Shown here: positions 35,371 through 44,539 of the stretch, piece by piece
Layout: each line of letters starts with the position of its first letter
How positions within the stretch are numbered: the stretch's first letter is position 1
Source: Streptomyces sp. S4.7
Lineage (GTDB): Bacteria > Actinomycetota > Actinomycetes > Streptomycetales > Streptomycetaceae
NCBI RefSeq assembly: GCF_010384365.1
Contig: NZ_CP048397.1
Span: 6,014,001 to 6,078,000, forward strand
Length of the DNA: 64,000 bases
Direction of reading: 5' to 3'
Made by a program: the position numbers and the translations under genes
Notes under the pieces: generated by a model
Databases searched by the model: none
What the model saw: the letters and a program-made list of their open reading frames with translations, nothing else
Told to the model about the DNA's origin: nothing

Positions 35371-35988
35371 CTACTTCGGCATCAGGACCGTGTCGATGAG
35401 ATTGACCGTGGCGTTGGACGTCGTGATGCCACCGCACACGATGTTCGCCGTGTCGTTGACCTTGAACGTCGAGCCCGAACCCGACGTCGAGAGCGTGGCG
35501 CCCTCCAGCGTCTTGAACGTGCCGTTCGACAGCTGCGACTTGCTGATCTTCTCACCGACCACGTGATAGGTCAGGACCTTGGTCAGCTGCGCCTTGTCCG
35601 CGAGCAGCGCGTCGAGATCCGCCTTCGGGATCTTCTCGAACGCCGCGTTGGTCGGAGCGAACACCGTCAGGTTCTTCGCGTTGTTGAGCGTGTCCACCAG
35701 TCCGGCCTGCCGCAACGCCGCTGTCAGCGCGGACAGTTGGGGGTTCTGGGACGCGGCGGTCGCGACGGGCTGCGTGGCCATGTTCGCGGCGCTTCCCTCC
35801 CCGCTCTGGGGAAGCGACGAACATTGCGGCCCGAACGGGTCCGTCGCCGTGGTGCTCGCGAGGGCTTGGGGTGCCAGCACTCCCATGGACACGGGGAGGA
35901 CAACTGCGGCACAGGCCGCCACCGCCGTGCGGCGGGCGCGGGAGCCGCGCGAGGAACGAGGACTGCGGGGGTTGCGGGAGATGTTCAT
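35371..35988 (-). CDS. Secreted fasciclin (FAS1) domain protein
   Basis: 205 residues from ATG 35988 with AGGAG upstream. A basic N-terminus and hydrophobic segment end at ALAS (about residue 45), giving a cleavable signal peptide. The rest is one FAS1 domain: LNNAKNLTVFAPTNAAFEKIP (H1 box), LTKVLTYHVVGEKI and TSNATVNLIDTVLMPK (H2 box). FAS1 proteins act in surface adhesion. The gene is monocistronic and convergent with the reductase remnant. Confidence 0.88.
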   Translation of the reverse strand: MNISRNPRSPRSSRGSRARRTAVAACAAVVLPVSMGVLAPQALASTTATDPFGPQCSSLPQSGEGSAANMATQPVATAASQNPQLSALTAALRQAGLVDTLNNAKNLTVFAPTNAAFEKIPKADLDALLADKAQLTKVLTYHVVGEKISKSQLSNGTFKTLEGATLSTSGSGSTFKVNDTANIVCGGITTSNATVNLIDTVLMPK

Positions 35989-36385
35989 GGGGGGACTCCT
36001 CCTGCGGGGGAGAGCGGGAACGTCGGGGCGGGCGGGGTCGCCGTCCGGCCCTGTCCTGCTGCTGCCGTCCGGTCGAACGACATCCCTCACGTTCGCACGG
36101 TCCGGCGAACGGGGCATTTCGTGACGGCGGCGCCCTGCGCGCCCGGCCCCGGCCGGTGTGCGGCTCTTTCCCTTCGCGCCACTGGCCTGCGGGCGTCTCT
36201 CGTATCGCCTCCGGAGTGGGGTCGCGCACCCCGCGTTTCCGTGCGCCGCGTCGCTTCTGCGTCGCCTGAGCCTCAGACGATGCACAAACGATGCGTATTG
36301 CCCCGAACGCGTCGTTCTCTCCAGAGTGACCGCGTGGCCAGCGCTGTTCCGAAGTCGCGGCCGCTTCCGCTCGTACAGTGATCAA
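35989..36385. promoter_or_regulatory. Divergent region between fasciclin and LitR-like genes
   Basis: Roughly 400 bp with no gene. Near the right side it holds the 11-bp direct repeat described separately. Confidence 0.5.
36277..36298 (+). promoter_or_regulatory. Tandem 11-bp direct repeat, candidate LitR/CarH operator
   Basis: ACGATGCACAA (36277-36287) is followed at once by ACGATGCGTAT (36288-36298): seven of eleven bases identical in exact 11-bp register. CarH/LitR-type B12 photoreceptors bind tandem 11-bp repeats with one DNA-binding domain per repeat. The element lies about 90 bp before the litR-like start, fitting autoregulation. Confidence 0.5.
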
Positions 36386-37519
36386 GTGAGCGAGTCGATG
36401 CACGAGGTCGAGTTCGGGAACGAGAACACATACGCCTCGTCCGGGGCCCCGGTCGCCGTCGGCCTCTCCACCGGCGCCGTGGCCCGCAGGCTCGGCGTCT
36501 CACCGACCACGCTGCGTTCCTGGGACCGGCGCTACGGCCTCGGGCCCGCCGCGCGCCAGGACGGCCGGCACCGCCGCTGGACCCCCGGTGACGTGGCGAC
36601 ACTCGAAGAGATGTGCCGCCTGACCGCCGCCGGGGTGCCGCCCGCCGAGGCCGCCCGCGCGGTCCGCGACCGGTCCGTGGCGCCCGCCCCGCCCCTGGGA
36701 CAGGCCCCGACCCCGACTCCGGCCCCCGCCCTCCGGCGACCGGGACGCGAGGGCGCGCCGCCGCTCGGCGACGTCCGGGTGGAGTGCCGGGGGCTGTCCC
36801 GCGCCGCCGTACGCCTGGACGCGCCCGTCATGGAGAAACTGCTCAGCTCGTTCGTCGAGGAGTACGGACTGGTCCGTGCCTGGGAGAACGTGATGATGCC
36901 GACCCTGCGCGCGGTGGGCCGCAGGTGGGCGTCCGCCGGTGACAAGTACGTCGAGGTCGAACATCTGCTGTCATGGCACATCTCGTCGGCCGTGCGCCGC
37001 GTACCGGCCGGCCCACCCCTGCGGACCGACGCCGGGCCGGTGATGCTGGCCTGCGTACCGGGCGAGCAGCACACCCTCCCCATCGAGGCACTGACCGCCG
37101 CTCTGTCGGAACTCGGCCTGCCCACAAGGATGTTCGGCGCCGCCGTACCGGTGACGGCGCTCGACGATGCCGCCCGGCGCATCGGCCCCCGCGCCGTGGT
37201 GCTCTGGTCCCAGTCCCGCTCGACCGCGAGCCGCCCGCTGGCACAGCACATCGCCGCCGCCAGCTGGGGCGTGAAGGGGGCGCGGCGCAGCCCCGAGGTC
37301 GTGCTCGCCGGGCCGGGGTGGGCCGGGCTCCCGCTGCCGGGACTGGCGCGTGTCCACGGACTGCGCGAAGCGGTCGTCGGGCTGGCAGGGCTCTACGGCG
37401 CCGAACCGGCCGCGCTCATGGTTCGGGGCCCGGACGCCGAAGAGAAGGAGAAGCGGGGAGGGCGGCGGACAGGATCCTCCCCGTACGCACCGCCCGCACT
37501 GTCCGCACCGGACACCTGA
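36386..37519 (+). CDS. litR: LitR/CarH-like MerR regulator with B12-binding domain
   Basis: 377 residues from GTG 36386 (ATG 36398 is an alternative). The MerR helix-turn-helix spans about 28-95 (GAVARRLGVSPTTLRSWDRRYGL). A helical bundle (about 145-205) contains WASAGDKYVEVEHLLSW, equivalent to the W..EH adenosylcobalamin-capping motif, and the Rossmann-like part contains GEQHTLPIEALTAAL, the cobalamin His motif. Family members use coenzyme B12 as a light sensor: in the dark the B12-bound form represses, light releases it. It lies just upstream of an FAD oxidoreductase (80 bp), as in light-induced carotenoid/photoprotection loci of Streptomyces. The C-terminal 35 residues are disordered. Confidence 0.8.
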   Translation: MSESMHEVEFGNENTYASSGAPVAVGLSTGAVARRLGVSPTTLRSWDRRYGLGPAARQDGRHRRWTPGDVATLEEMCRLTAAGVPPAEAARAVRDRSVAPAPPLGQAPTPTPAPALRRPGREGAPPLGDVRVECRGLSRAAVRLDAPVMEKLLSSFVEEYGLVRAWENVMMPTLRAVGRRWASAGDKYVEVEHLLSWHISSAVRRVPAGPPLRTDAGPVMLACVPGEQHTLPIEALTAALSELGLPTRMFGAAVPVTALDDAARRIGPRAVVLWSQSRSTASRPLAQHIAAASWGVKGARRSPEVVLAGPGWAGLPLPGLARVHGLREAVVGLAGLYGAEPAALMVRGPDAEEKEKRGGRRTGSSPYAPPALSAPDT

Positions 37520-37599
37520 GCACCCGAGGGGTGACAGGTGGAACCGACAACCGCACGGCGCCCCGGCCGCGCGGCCCCGACACGAAGGAGGGTCCTCCC

Positions 37600-38841
37600 A
37601 TGTCCGCATCCCGTGGCGCCCCCGAGATCCTGGTGGTCGGAGCGGGCCTCTCCGGTCTGGCCTGTGCGCACGATCTGCTCGCGGCCGGTCTGAACGTCGC
37701 CGTACTGGAGGCGTCGGACGGCGTCGGCGGGCGCATGCGTTCCGACCGGGTCGACGGTCATGTGATCGACCGGGGCTTCCAGGTCTTCAACACCTCCTAC
37801 CCGCAGGTGAAACGCCGTCTGGCACTGCGCGATCTGCGTCTGCGCCCCTTCACACCGGGCGTCCTCGTCCACACCGACCGCGGCCGGTTCCACTTGGCCG
37901 ACCCCACCCGAGCGCCCCGCACAATCCGGAGCCTGCTCGGCGCCGGGCCGGCCGGCCCGCGTGATCTGCTCGCGCTCGGCGTGCTCTCCGGCCGCGACAT
38001 GCTCGGGCCCGTGGGCCGGTTGAAGCGCGCCGATGACCACACCACGCGGACCGCCCTCGCGGCGGCCGGGATCTCCGAGGAGTTCACCGAACTGTTCTTC
38101 CGGCCGTTCCTGTCCGGCGTGTTCCTCGAAGAGGACCTGGAGACCTCCGGCCGCGTCTTCCATCTGGTGTGGCGCAGCATGCTGCGTGGCACGCTCTGCC
38201 TGCCGTCGGACGGAATCGGTGAGGTGCCGCGGCAGTTGGCCGACACGCTGCCGGCGGGCACCGTACGGTTCGGCTCCCCGGTCGACCGGCTCACCGACGA
38301 CGGTGTCCTGCTGGCCGACGGCACCGAGAGGGCGGCGGACACCGTGGTCGTCGCGACCGGGCCGGGGCCCGCCGTACGTCTGCTGCCGGACCTCGACATG
38401 CCGCCCTACCGCGTGGTGACCACCTACTTCCACGCCGCGCCGAAATCGCCCCTGGCCGGGCCGACACTGCTCACCGACACGCGTCTGCGCTTCCTCAACA
38501 GCTGTGTCCTGAGCGAGGTGGCGCCCGGCTACGCGCCGGCCGGCTCCTCGCTCGTCGCGACCTCGGTCCTCGGCGAGGACACGGAGGGCGGGGAGAGCGC
38601 CCTGCGCGACGCGCTCTCGGAGGCGTACGGGACGGACACCGCGGGCTGGGGCCTGCTGACGGTACGCACCGTCCACGAGGCGCTGCCCGCGATGCCTCCT
38701 CCCCAGCCGCTCACCCGGACCTCCCGCGCCGGGGCGGGCCGCTATGTGTGCGGGGACCACCGGACGACCGGCTCGGTCCAGGGCGCGCTGGCCTCCGGGG
38801 CCAGGGCGGCCCGCGAGATCCTGCGAGACCTGGGCCGGTAG
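37600..38841 (+). CDS. FAD-dependent amine oxidase/phytoene-desaturase-like oxidoreductase
   Basis: 413 residues with GAAGGAGG before the ATG. N-terminal dinucleotide fold ILVVGAGLSGLACAHDLLAAGLNVAVLEASDGVGGRMRSDRV, then IDRGFQVFNTSYP, and the FAD-binding end YVCGDHRTTGSVQGALASGARAA. The overall shape is that of NAD(P)/FAD amino-oxidase proteins that sit with LitR in actinomycetes. The substrate is unknown; carotenoid or porphyrin-like compounds are possible. It is likely co-transcribed with, or controlled by, the LitR-like gene. Confidence 0.85.
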   Translation: MSASRGAPEILVVGAGLSGLACAHDLLAAGLNVAVLEASDGVGGRMRSDRVDGHVIDRGFQVFNTSYPQVKRRLALRDLRLRPFTPGVLVHTDRGRFHLADPTRAPRTIRSLLGAGPAGPRDLLALGVLSGRDMLGPVGRLKRADDHTTRTALAAAGISEEFTELFFRPFLSGVFLEEDLETSGRVFHLVWRSMLRGTLCLPSDGIGEVPRQLADTLPAGTVRFGSPVDRLTDDGVLLADGTERAADTVVVATGPGPAVRLLPDLDMPPYRVVTTYFHAAPKSPLAGPTLLTDTRLRFLNSCVLSEVAPGYAPAGSSLVATSVLGEDTEGGESALRDALSEAYGTDTAGWGLLTVRTVHEALPAMPPPQPLTRTSRAGAGRYVCGDHRTTGSVQGALASGARAAREILRDLGR

Positions 38842-39121
38842 GCACCTGTCAGCTGTCGCGGAAGAGGCGGGCCGGCGCGGTGGCCGGCCGCTGACCGACC
38901 GCTTCCGCTCTGGGCCCGTTACCGGGTCCTGAGGCCCTGTGTCCGGGCTCGGCCCCCTCCTTGGTCTCCATTCCGCTCGGGGGAACGGGTGACGGTCTGA
39001 GCGAGGAGTCCGAATGAGCGACGCGGAGCGCCTGCGCGGGTCGCGTTGTCGGCGCTGTGAGCGAGAACTGATTCCGGTTCAGGTGCGTCCCACTGGTTAC
39101 GTACGGGGATGGAGGAGCGAA

Positions 39122-39997
39122 GTGCGGGGTTCGGCAGATGAGTTCGGGGTGTACGGCAGATCCGGACGGTGGCGTCACGGCGCTGCCGGTCTCGCCGTCG
39201 GAGTACTGCTGACGGGGTGTTCCGGGGGCGGCGGCACCGACACCGAGGACGCGGTGGACCGGGCGAAAGCCGGTACGACCGCTTCCGGTGCCACCGACGC
39301 CGGTTCGGAGGGGAAAGGCGGGGATCCGACACCGGGTCCGTCGGTCTCCGGCGGACCGGACTTCACACCCGACGAGAGCCGCATACCCCGGACCCGCGGC
39401 GAGGCCCTGCGACTGGCGCGCGCCGTCGCCGCCGAGCCCGGCCGGTACGGGCCCGGCTACGTGAAGCGGAGCCCGTACGAGAGCGATCCCGGCTCGCTCG
39501 CCGTGCTCGACGAGGACTGCGTCTGGCAGCGCGAACCGCTCCCACCCTCCGTACTGACCAGCTTCACCCGCTACAGCGAACTTCCCGCGAAGGGCGGCAA
39601 GGGCCCGATCCGGATAGCCGCCACCGTCGTCGTGCACCGCGAAGTGGACGACGCGGAGTGGGAGATGGCGCGCACGTTGGAAGAGGCGCTGCGCTGTCCC
39701 GAGCAGCAGCTCAGCGGCAGCGAGCGGATCACCGGACTGCTGTCGGCGGGTCTGCCGTTCGGCGCGGGCAACTTCTCCAGCGACGACGCGGTATCCGAGC
39801 ACGGCGAGTACCACAGCGATGAACTCGGCGGCCCCCACTACTACATATGGGGCCAGAGCCGCCTGGACCAGGTCACTGTCTCGGTGGTCGGCAAGGGCTC
39901 CGAGGGCCGGACCGAGGAAGAGATCGACACGGCCGTCACCCAGGGCACGGGCGACATGCTCGCCGAGGTCGAGAGCGAACTGGAGGCGTCGCAGTGA
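39122..39997 (+). CDS. Extracytoplasmic lipoprotein of the receptor-kinase operon
   Basis: 291 residues. I chose GTG 39122 because GGAGGAG lies directly upstream; an upstream ATG would add 36 residues without signal-peptide logic. The lipobox is LLTGC at about residue 30. Beyond it come a Gly/Thr-rich linker and a globular domain of unknown family (SRIPRTRGEALRLARAVAAEPGRYGPGYV, DCVWQREPLPPSVLTSFTRYSELP). The stop overlaps the GTG of the kinase (GTGA), so it is made together with the two receptor-like kinases and is probably their surface partner (inference). Confidence 0.75.
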   Translation: MRGSADEFGVYGRSGRWRHGAAGLAVGVLLTGCSGGGGTDTEDAVDRAKAGTTASGATDAGSEGKGGDPTPGPSVSGGPDFTPDESRIPRTRGEALRLARAVAAEPGRYGPGYVKRSPYESDPGSLAVLDEDCVWQREPLPPSVLTSFTRYSELPAKGGKGPIRIAATVVVHREVDDAEWEMARTLEEALRCPEQQLSGSERITGLLSAGLPFGAGNFSSDDAVSEHGEYHSDELGGPHYYIWGQSRLDQVTVSVVGKGSEGRTEEEIDTAVTQGTGDMLAEVESELEASQ

Positions 39998-42276
39998 GCG
40001 AGCCGCTGCTGCCCGCCGACCCCGCGTCGATCGGCGGCCACCGGCTGCTGGCCCGTCTCGGCGCCGGCGGCATGGGCGTGGTCTATCTGGGCCGTACGGG
40101 GTCCGGGGCGCTGGTCGCCGTCAAGGTCATCCAGGCCGAGTACGCGGACGACCCCGCCTTCCGTGCCCGCTTCCGCCGCGAGGTCGACCTGGCCCGCAGG
40201 GTGTCCAGCCCCTGGGCGGTGCCCGTCACCGGCGCGGAACCGGAAGCCGAGGAGCCCTGGCTGGCCACCGCTTTCGTCCCCGGCCCGTCGCTCGGTGAGG
40301 CGGTCGCCCGGCACGGTGCGCTGCCGGTTCGCAGCGTCCGTGCACTGGCCCGGATGCTCGCGGGGGCACTGAGTGCCGTGCACGACGCCGGTCTGGTGCA
40401 CCGGGACGTCAAGCCGGGCAACGTCCTGCTGGCGGTGGACGGACCGAGGCTGATCGACTTCGGGATCGCCCGCGCGACGGACGAGACCGCGCTCACCTCA
40501 CCCGACATGGTGGTCGGCACGCCCGGCTTCCTCTCACCCGAGCAGGCCGAGGCGCGGGGCGCCGGGGTGGGGCCGGCGAGCGACGTGTTCTCCCTCGGGT
40601 GTCTGCTGGCGTACGCGCTGACCGGGCGGCCCCCCTTCGGCGGCGGTACGGCGGACGCGCTGCTCTACCGCACGGTGCACGACGAGCCGGACCTCGACGG
40701 CTCGTGGGGCGGACAGGACCCGGAGCTGCGTCAACTGCTGCTCTCCTGCCTCGCGAAGGACCCGGCCGCCCGGCCCACGGCCGAGCGGATCGGCGCGGAT
40801 CTGGCCGAGGACGCCGTGCCGGGGCCGCACGGCGGCAGTGCGGCCGACTGGCTGCCGGAGGACGTCGTACGAGGCATCGCCGAGCGCGCGGCCGAGATGC
40901 TGGCGCTGCCGGACATCGAGCCGACGGCGGCGGGGGTGCAGGCTCCCGAGCCGGGAGCCGCGAGCGGCGGTGGCGGCGGCGGTGGAATCGACGGGACCGG
41001 GGGCGACGACGGTCAACACCTCTCTCGCCGAAGGCTGTTCGTCATGTCCGGCGGCGCGCTGCTCGCCGCCACGGCCGGTGTCGGAGCCTGGGCCGTACTG
41101 CGGGACGACGACTCCCGTGGCGACGAGAACACCGGCCCGCGCTGGGCCATCGGCGTCCAGGCAGACCTCTCCGGCACGGGCAGGGCGGCGGGCCGGGCGC
41201 AGGAGCAGGGCGCGCGGCTGGCGATCGAGCAGTACAACGCCCGTGAACCGGGCAAGGACAGACCCTTCGAACTCACGCTGAGGGCCGCCGATGACGGCGG
41301 CTCCGCGCAACGGGCCCCGGGCGCCGCCAAGAAGCTGATCCGGGACCCCGACGTCCTCGCCGTGATCGGCCCGACGAGCGACGTGACGACCGAAGCGGTC
41401 ATGGGCGCGTACGACGAGGCGCTGCTGCCGATGCTGACCGTCTCGGCCGGCGGCATGATGATGACCTCACGGCAGCCCCGGTCCCTCGTGCACTGCCGCC
41501 CCGGCGACGCCGCGCTCTCCGTTCCCATCGCCGTCCATCTCGCCCAACAGGCCGCGAAGGACAAGGAGATGGGCCGGCCGGGACTGCTCCAGGACCGTAC
41601 GGCGCAGACGTACGCCTGGGAGTCCGCCACCATCACCTCGCTCCTGCTGCGCGAGTCCGGCATACCGGCCTACCCCCGGGTGATCCCGGCCGGCGTCAAG
41701 GACATGAAGCCCGTCGTCACCGACATCCTGAAGGCCGGTACGGGCTCCTTCGTCTACGCCGGCTACGCGCCGGGGGCGGCGAAGGTGGCGCGTGAGCTGG
41801 CGGCGGCCGGGTTCGACGGGCCCCGGCTCGCCTCGCAGGCCGTGCTCGACCCGGAGTTCCTGGAACTGGCGGGGGACGCGGCCGAAGGGTGGCTGCTGAC
41901 CTCGTCCTTCGTCTCCGCGGCCGACACCCCGAAGGCGGCGGACTTCAGCGCCGCCTTCCGCGAGCGTTTCGGCAGCGCGCCGCCGTACTTCGCGGCCGAG
42001 GCGTACGACACGGTCAACCTGGTCATCCGGGAACTGGTCAAGGGCGCGAAGCCGGAAGCTCCGGTGCAGGGCTCTCCCGCTCCCTCTCTCACGGGACGAC
42101 GGCCCCCGAAGCGGGCGGAGCTGGTGGGCCTGCTGCGCAAGACCACCTACCAGGGGATAACGAAGCGGTTCGCGTTCGACGCGGAGCGGGGCAGCTTCTC
42201 CGGCGAGGGCGTGTTCCTCCACGAGGTCAGGGACGGCGGTTTCCGCTTCCTCGGGCCCGCACCCACCGGCGCGTAA
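39994..42276 (+). CDS. Receptor-like Ser/Thr kinase with extracytoplasmic type-1 periplasmic-binding domain (1)
   Basis: 760 residues. The kinase domain is at about 15-275: GAGGMGVVYLG (P-loop), VAVK with Lys44, HRDVKPGN with His136/Asp138, DFGIA, and SPEQA; all catalytic residues are present. A linker leads to one hydrophobic span (about 350-370) preceded by SRRRLF, a twin-arginine-like motif. Residues 385-745 form a Peripla_BP_6 domain like amino-acid binding proteins: QADLSGTGRAAGRAQEQGARLAIEQYN, DVLAVIGPTSDVTTEAVMGAY, and FVYAGYAPGAAKVARELAAAGFDGPR. The design is a membrane sensor that binds a small solute outside and phosphorylates inside. It is followed 3 bp later by a paralogue. Confidence 0.88.
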   Translation: MSEPLLPADPASIGGHRLLARLGAGGMGVVYLGRTGSGALVAVKVIQAEYADDPAFRARFRREVDLARRVSSPWAVPVTGAEPEAEEPWLATAFVPGPSLGEAVARHGALPVRSVRALARMLAGALSAVHDAGLVHRDVKPGNVLLAVDGPRLIDFGIARATDETALTSPDMVVGTPGFLSPEQAEARGAGVGPASDVFSLGCLLAYALTGRPPFGGGTADALLYRTVHDEPDLDGSWGGQDPELRQLLLSCLAKDPAARPTAERIGADLAEDAVPGPHGGSAADWLPEDVVRGIAERAAEMLALPDIEPTAAGVQAPEPGAASGGGGGGGIDGTGGDDGQHLSRRRLFVMSGGALLAATAGVGAWAVLRDDDSRGDENTGPRWAIGVQADLSGTGRAAGRAQEQGARLAIEQYNAREPGKDRPFELTLRAADDGGSAQRAPGAAKKLIRDPDVLAVIGPTSDVTTEAVMGAYDEALLPMLTVSAGGMMMTSRQPRSLVHCRPGDAALSVPIAVHLAQQAAKDKEMGRPGLLQDRTAQTYAWESATITSLLLRESGIPAYPRVIPAGVKDMKPVVTDILKAGTGSFVYAGYAPGAAKVARELAAAGFDGPRLASQAVLDPEFLELAGDAAEGWLLTSSFVSAADTPKAADFSAAFRERFGSAPPYFAAEAYDTVNLVIRELVKGAKPEAPVQGSPAPSLTGRRPPKRAELVGLLRKTTYQGITKRFAFDAERGSFSGEGVFLHEVRDGGFRFLGPAPTGA

Positions 42277-42279
42277 CGG

Positions 42280-44508
42280 GTGGCCGGGATCCAGCCCCTC
42301 AAGGCGGCCGACCCGCTCGCCGTCGGCGGCCACCGGCTGCTCGGGCGGCTCGGTGCGGGCGGGATGGGCGTGGTGTATCTGGCCCGTTCGCCGGGCGGCG
42401 CGCTGGTCGCGCTGAAGGTCATCCGCGCCGAGCACGCGGCCGACCACGGCTTCCGCGTCCGCTTCCGCCGCGAGGCGGAGGCGGCGGGGCGGCTCACCGG
42501 ACGCTGGGTCGTGCCGGTCACGGCCGCGGCGGCGGAGGAGCGCGAACCCTGGCTGGCGACCGCCTTCGTCCCCGGACCCTCGCTGGCGGAGGCCGCCGCA
42601 CTGTACGGTCCGCTGCCGCCGGAGGCCGTACGCACGCTCGGCGCCCGGCTGGCCGAGGCGCTCACCGAGGTGCACGGGGCGGGGCTGGTGCACCGCGACG
42701 TCAAGCCGGGGAACGTGCTCCTGGCCCTGGACGGCCCCCGGCTGATCGACTTCGGCATCGCGCGCTCCACCGGCGCCACCGCGCTGACCGAGAGCGACGT
42801 GGTGATCGGCTCGCCCGGCTATCTCTCGCCGGAGCAGGCGCAGGCGCGCGCCGGTGAACTCGGGCCGCCGAGCGACGTGTTCTCGCTCGGGTGCGTGTTG
42901 GTGTACGCGACGACGGGGCGGCGGCCCTTCGGTACCGGCTCGGCGGCGGCCGTCCTGTTCCGTACCGTCCACGAGGAGCCGGACCTCGACGGCGTACCGC
43001 CGGAACTTCTCGGCCTGCTGACGCGCTGTCTGGCCAAGGACCCGCGGAACAGACCGGGGGCGGCGGAGGTACGCGAGGCGCTGGGCGGTGACGGCGGTGA
43101 GCCGGGGGGCTGGCTGCCGGGCACGCTGACCCGGCTGGTGGCGGAGCGGTCGGCGGCGGTGCTGACGCTGCCGGACCCACCCCCGGACCAGGGCACCGAA
43201 CGTACGACTGTCGCCGACTCCCTCTCCGACGCTGTCCCTGTCGCGGACGCGGCCACGGTCACCGCTGCCCCGACGTGGCCACCGGCTTCCGGGCCGTCGC
43301 GGCGACGTGTGCTGGCGCTCGCCTCCGCCGCCGGGGTCGTCGCGATCGGCGGCGGACTGGCGGCATGGGCGGCCTCCCGCCCGACCGGCGGCGGCCCAGG
43401 CACGGGCGGGACCCTGCCGCGCTACGCCGTCGGTCTGCACGCCGACCTCTCGGGCCGGGACAAGGCGGCGGGCCGCGCGCAGGAACGTGGCGTGCGGCTG
43501 GCCGTCGCCGACCACAACGCCCGCGACGACCGCACCTTCGATCTGACGCTGCGCGTGCGCGACGACCGAGGAGACGCGAAGCGGGCCGAGACAGTGGCGG
43601 GGGCGTTCGCCGCGGACCCCGAGGTGTACGCGGTGATCGGCCCGACCGGGGTTGCGGGGGTCGAGCCGGTCGCTGCCAGGCACGAGAAGGCGCTGTTGCC
43701 GCTGGTGAGCGTTTCCAGCGAGAGCGACGCGGTCACGACAGCCGACACCAGGTCGTTCTTCCAGCTCAGACCGGACGGCAACAGCATGAGCGCCGGCTTC
43801 GTCGACTTCCTCGTCCGGGCACGGGGCGCTCGCAGGACGGTCCTCGTCGACGACCGTGCGTCGGGCCGCGCGAGCGAGCAGCTGATGGTGGACCTCGCCG
43901 GAGTCCTGCCCGAGGACGACGACGCGACGACGACCCGCACCGTGCCCGCCGACAGCGACGACTTCGGCCCGGTGGCCGCGGCGTCCATGTCGGCGGACGC
44001 GGTGGTGTACTGCGGCACGTCCCCGAGCCGGGCCGCCCGCTGCGCCCGCGCACTGTCGGAGTCCGGCTTCCGTGGCACCCGTATGGCGCGCGAGCCGGTG
44101 CTCCAGGCGCCGTTCGTGGCCGAGGCGGGGCCCGCGGCGGACGGCTGGGCCGTCGTGACGACATACGTCGACCCCGGGGAACTGGCCCCGGCGACAGGCT
44201 TCGTGACGGCGTATCGCAAGCGCTACGGGCCGCGCACCGGCGAGATGTTCGGAGTGGAGCCGTACGCGGTGGAGGCCTGGGATGCGCTGAACTTCATCGC
44301 ACAGGGGATGCGGGAGCTGCTGGCCGGCACCGGTGTCGAGCGTGGCGCGATGGTGAGCAGACTCCGGTCCCTCACCTACGAGGGCCTCGCCAGGACCATC
44401 GCCTTCGACGACTCGACGAACGCCTTCGTCTTCACCAACGGTCTCTTCGTCCACGAAGTACGGAAGGGCGCCCCACACTTCCTGGGCCGCTACGGCGAGG
44501 CGAAGTAA
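42280..44508 (+). CDS. Receptor-like Ser/Thr kinase with extracytoplasmic type-1 periplasmic-binding domain (2)
   Basis: 742 residues from GTG 42280, a tandem paralogue of the gene before it. Kinase domain with GAGGMGVVYLA, VALK, LVHRDVKPGN, DFGIAR and SPEQA. A Pro/Thr-rich linker precedes SRRRVLALASAAGVVAIGGG (about 340-360), again a twin-arginine-like start to the single membrane span. The outer domain repeats the Peripla_BP_6 fold (LHADLSGRDKAAGRAQERGVRLAVADHN, VYAVIGPTGVAGVEPVAARH, AVVYCGTSPSRAARCARALSESGFRG). The outer domains of the two proteins differ more than the kinase domains, which suggests distinct ligands. Confidence 0.88.
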   Translation: MAGIQPLKAADPLAVGGHRLLGRLGAGGMGVVYLARSPGGALVALKVIRAEHAADHGFRVRFRREAEAAGRLTGRWVVPVTAAAAEEREPWLATAFVPGPSLAEAAALYGPLPPEAVRTLGARLAEALTEVHGAGLVHRDVKPGNVLLALDGPRLIDFGIARSTGATALTESDVVIGSPGYLSPEQAQARAGELGPPSDVFSLGCVLVYATTGRRPFGTGSAAAVLFRTVHEEPDLDGVPPELLGLLTRCLAKDPRNRPGAAEVREALGGDGGEPGGWLPGTLTRLVAERSAAVLTLPDPPPDQGTERTTVADSLSDAVPVADAATVTAAPTWPPASGPSRRRVLALASAAGVVAIGGGLAAWAASRPTGGGPGTGGTLPRYAVGLHADLSGRDKAAGRAQERGVRLAVADHNARDDRTFDLTLRVRDDRGDAKRAETVAGAFAADPEVYAVIGPTGVAGVEPVAARHEKALLPLVSVSSESDAVTTADTRSFFQLRPDGNSMSAGFVDFLVRARGARRTVLVDDRASGRASEQLMVDLAGVLPEDDDATTTRTVPADSDDFGPVAAASMSADAVVYCGTSPSRAARCARALSESGFRGTRMAREPVLQAPFVAEAGPAADGWAVVTTYVDPGELAPATGFVTAYRKRYGPRTGEMFGVEPYAVEAWDALNFIAQGMRELLAGTGVERGAMVSRLRSLTYEGLARTIAFDDSTNAFVFTNGLFVHEVRKGAPHFLGRYGEAK

Positions 44509-44539
44509 CCGGTTGCCCCACGGGCCGCGCCGGGGCGGG

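Noticed and set aside
41467..44478. 1003-codon minus-strand frame
   Set aside because: Antisense shadow of the two receptor-kinase genes.
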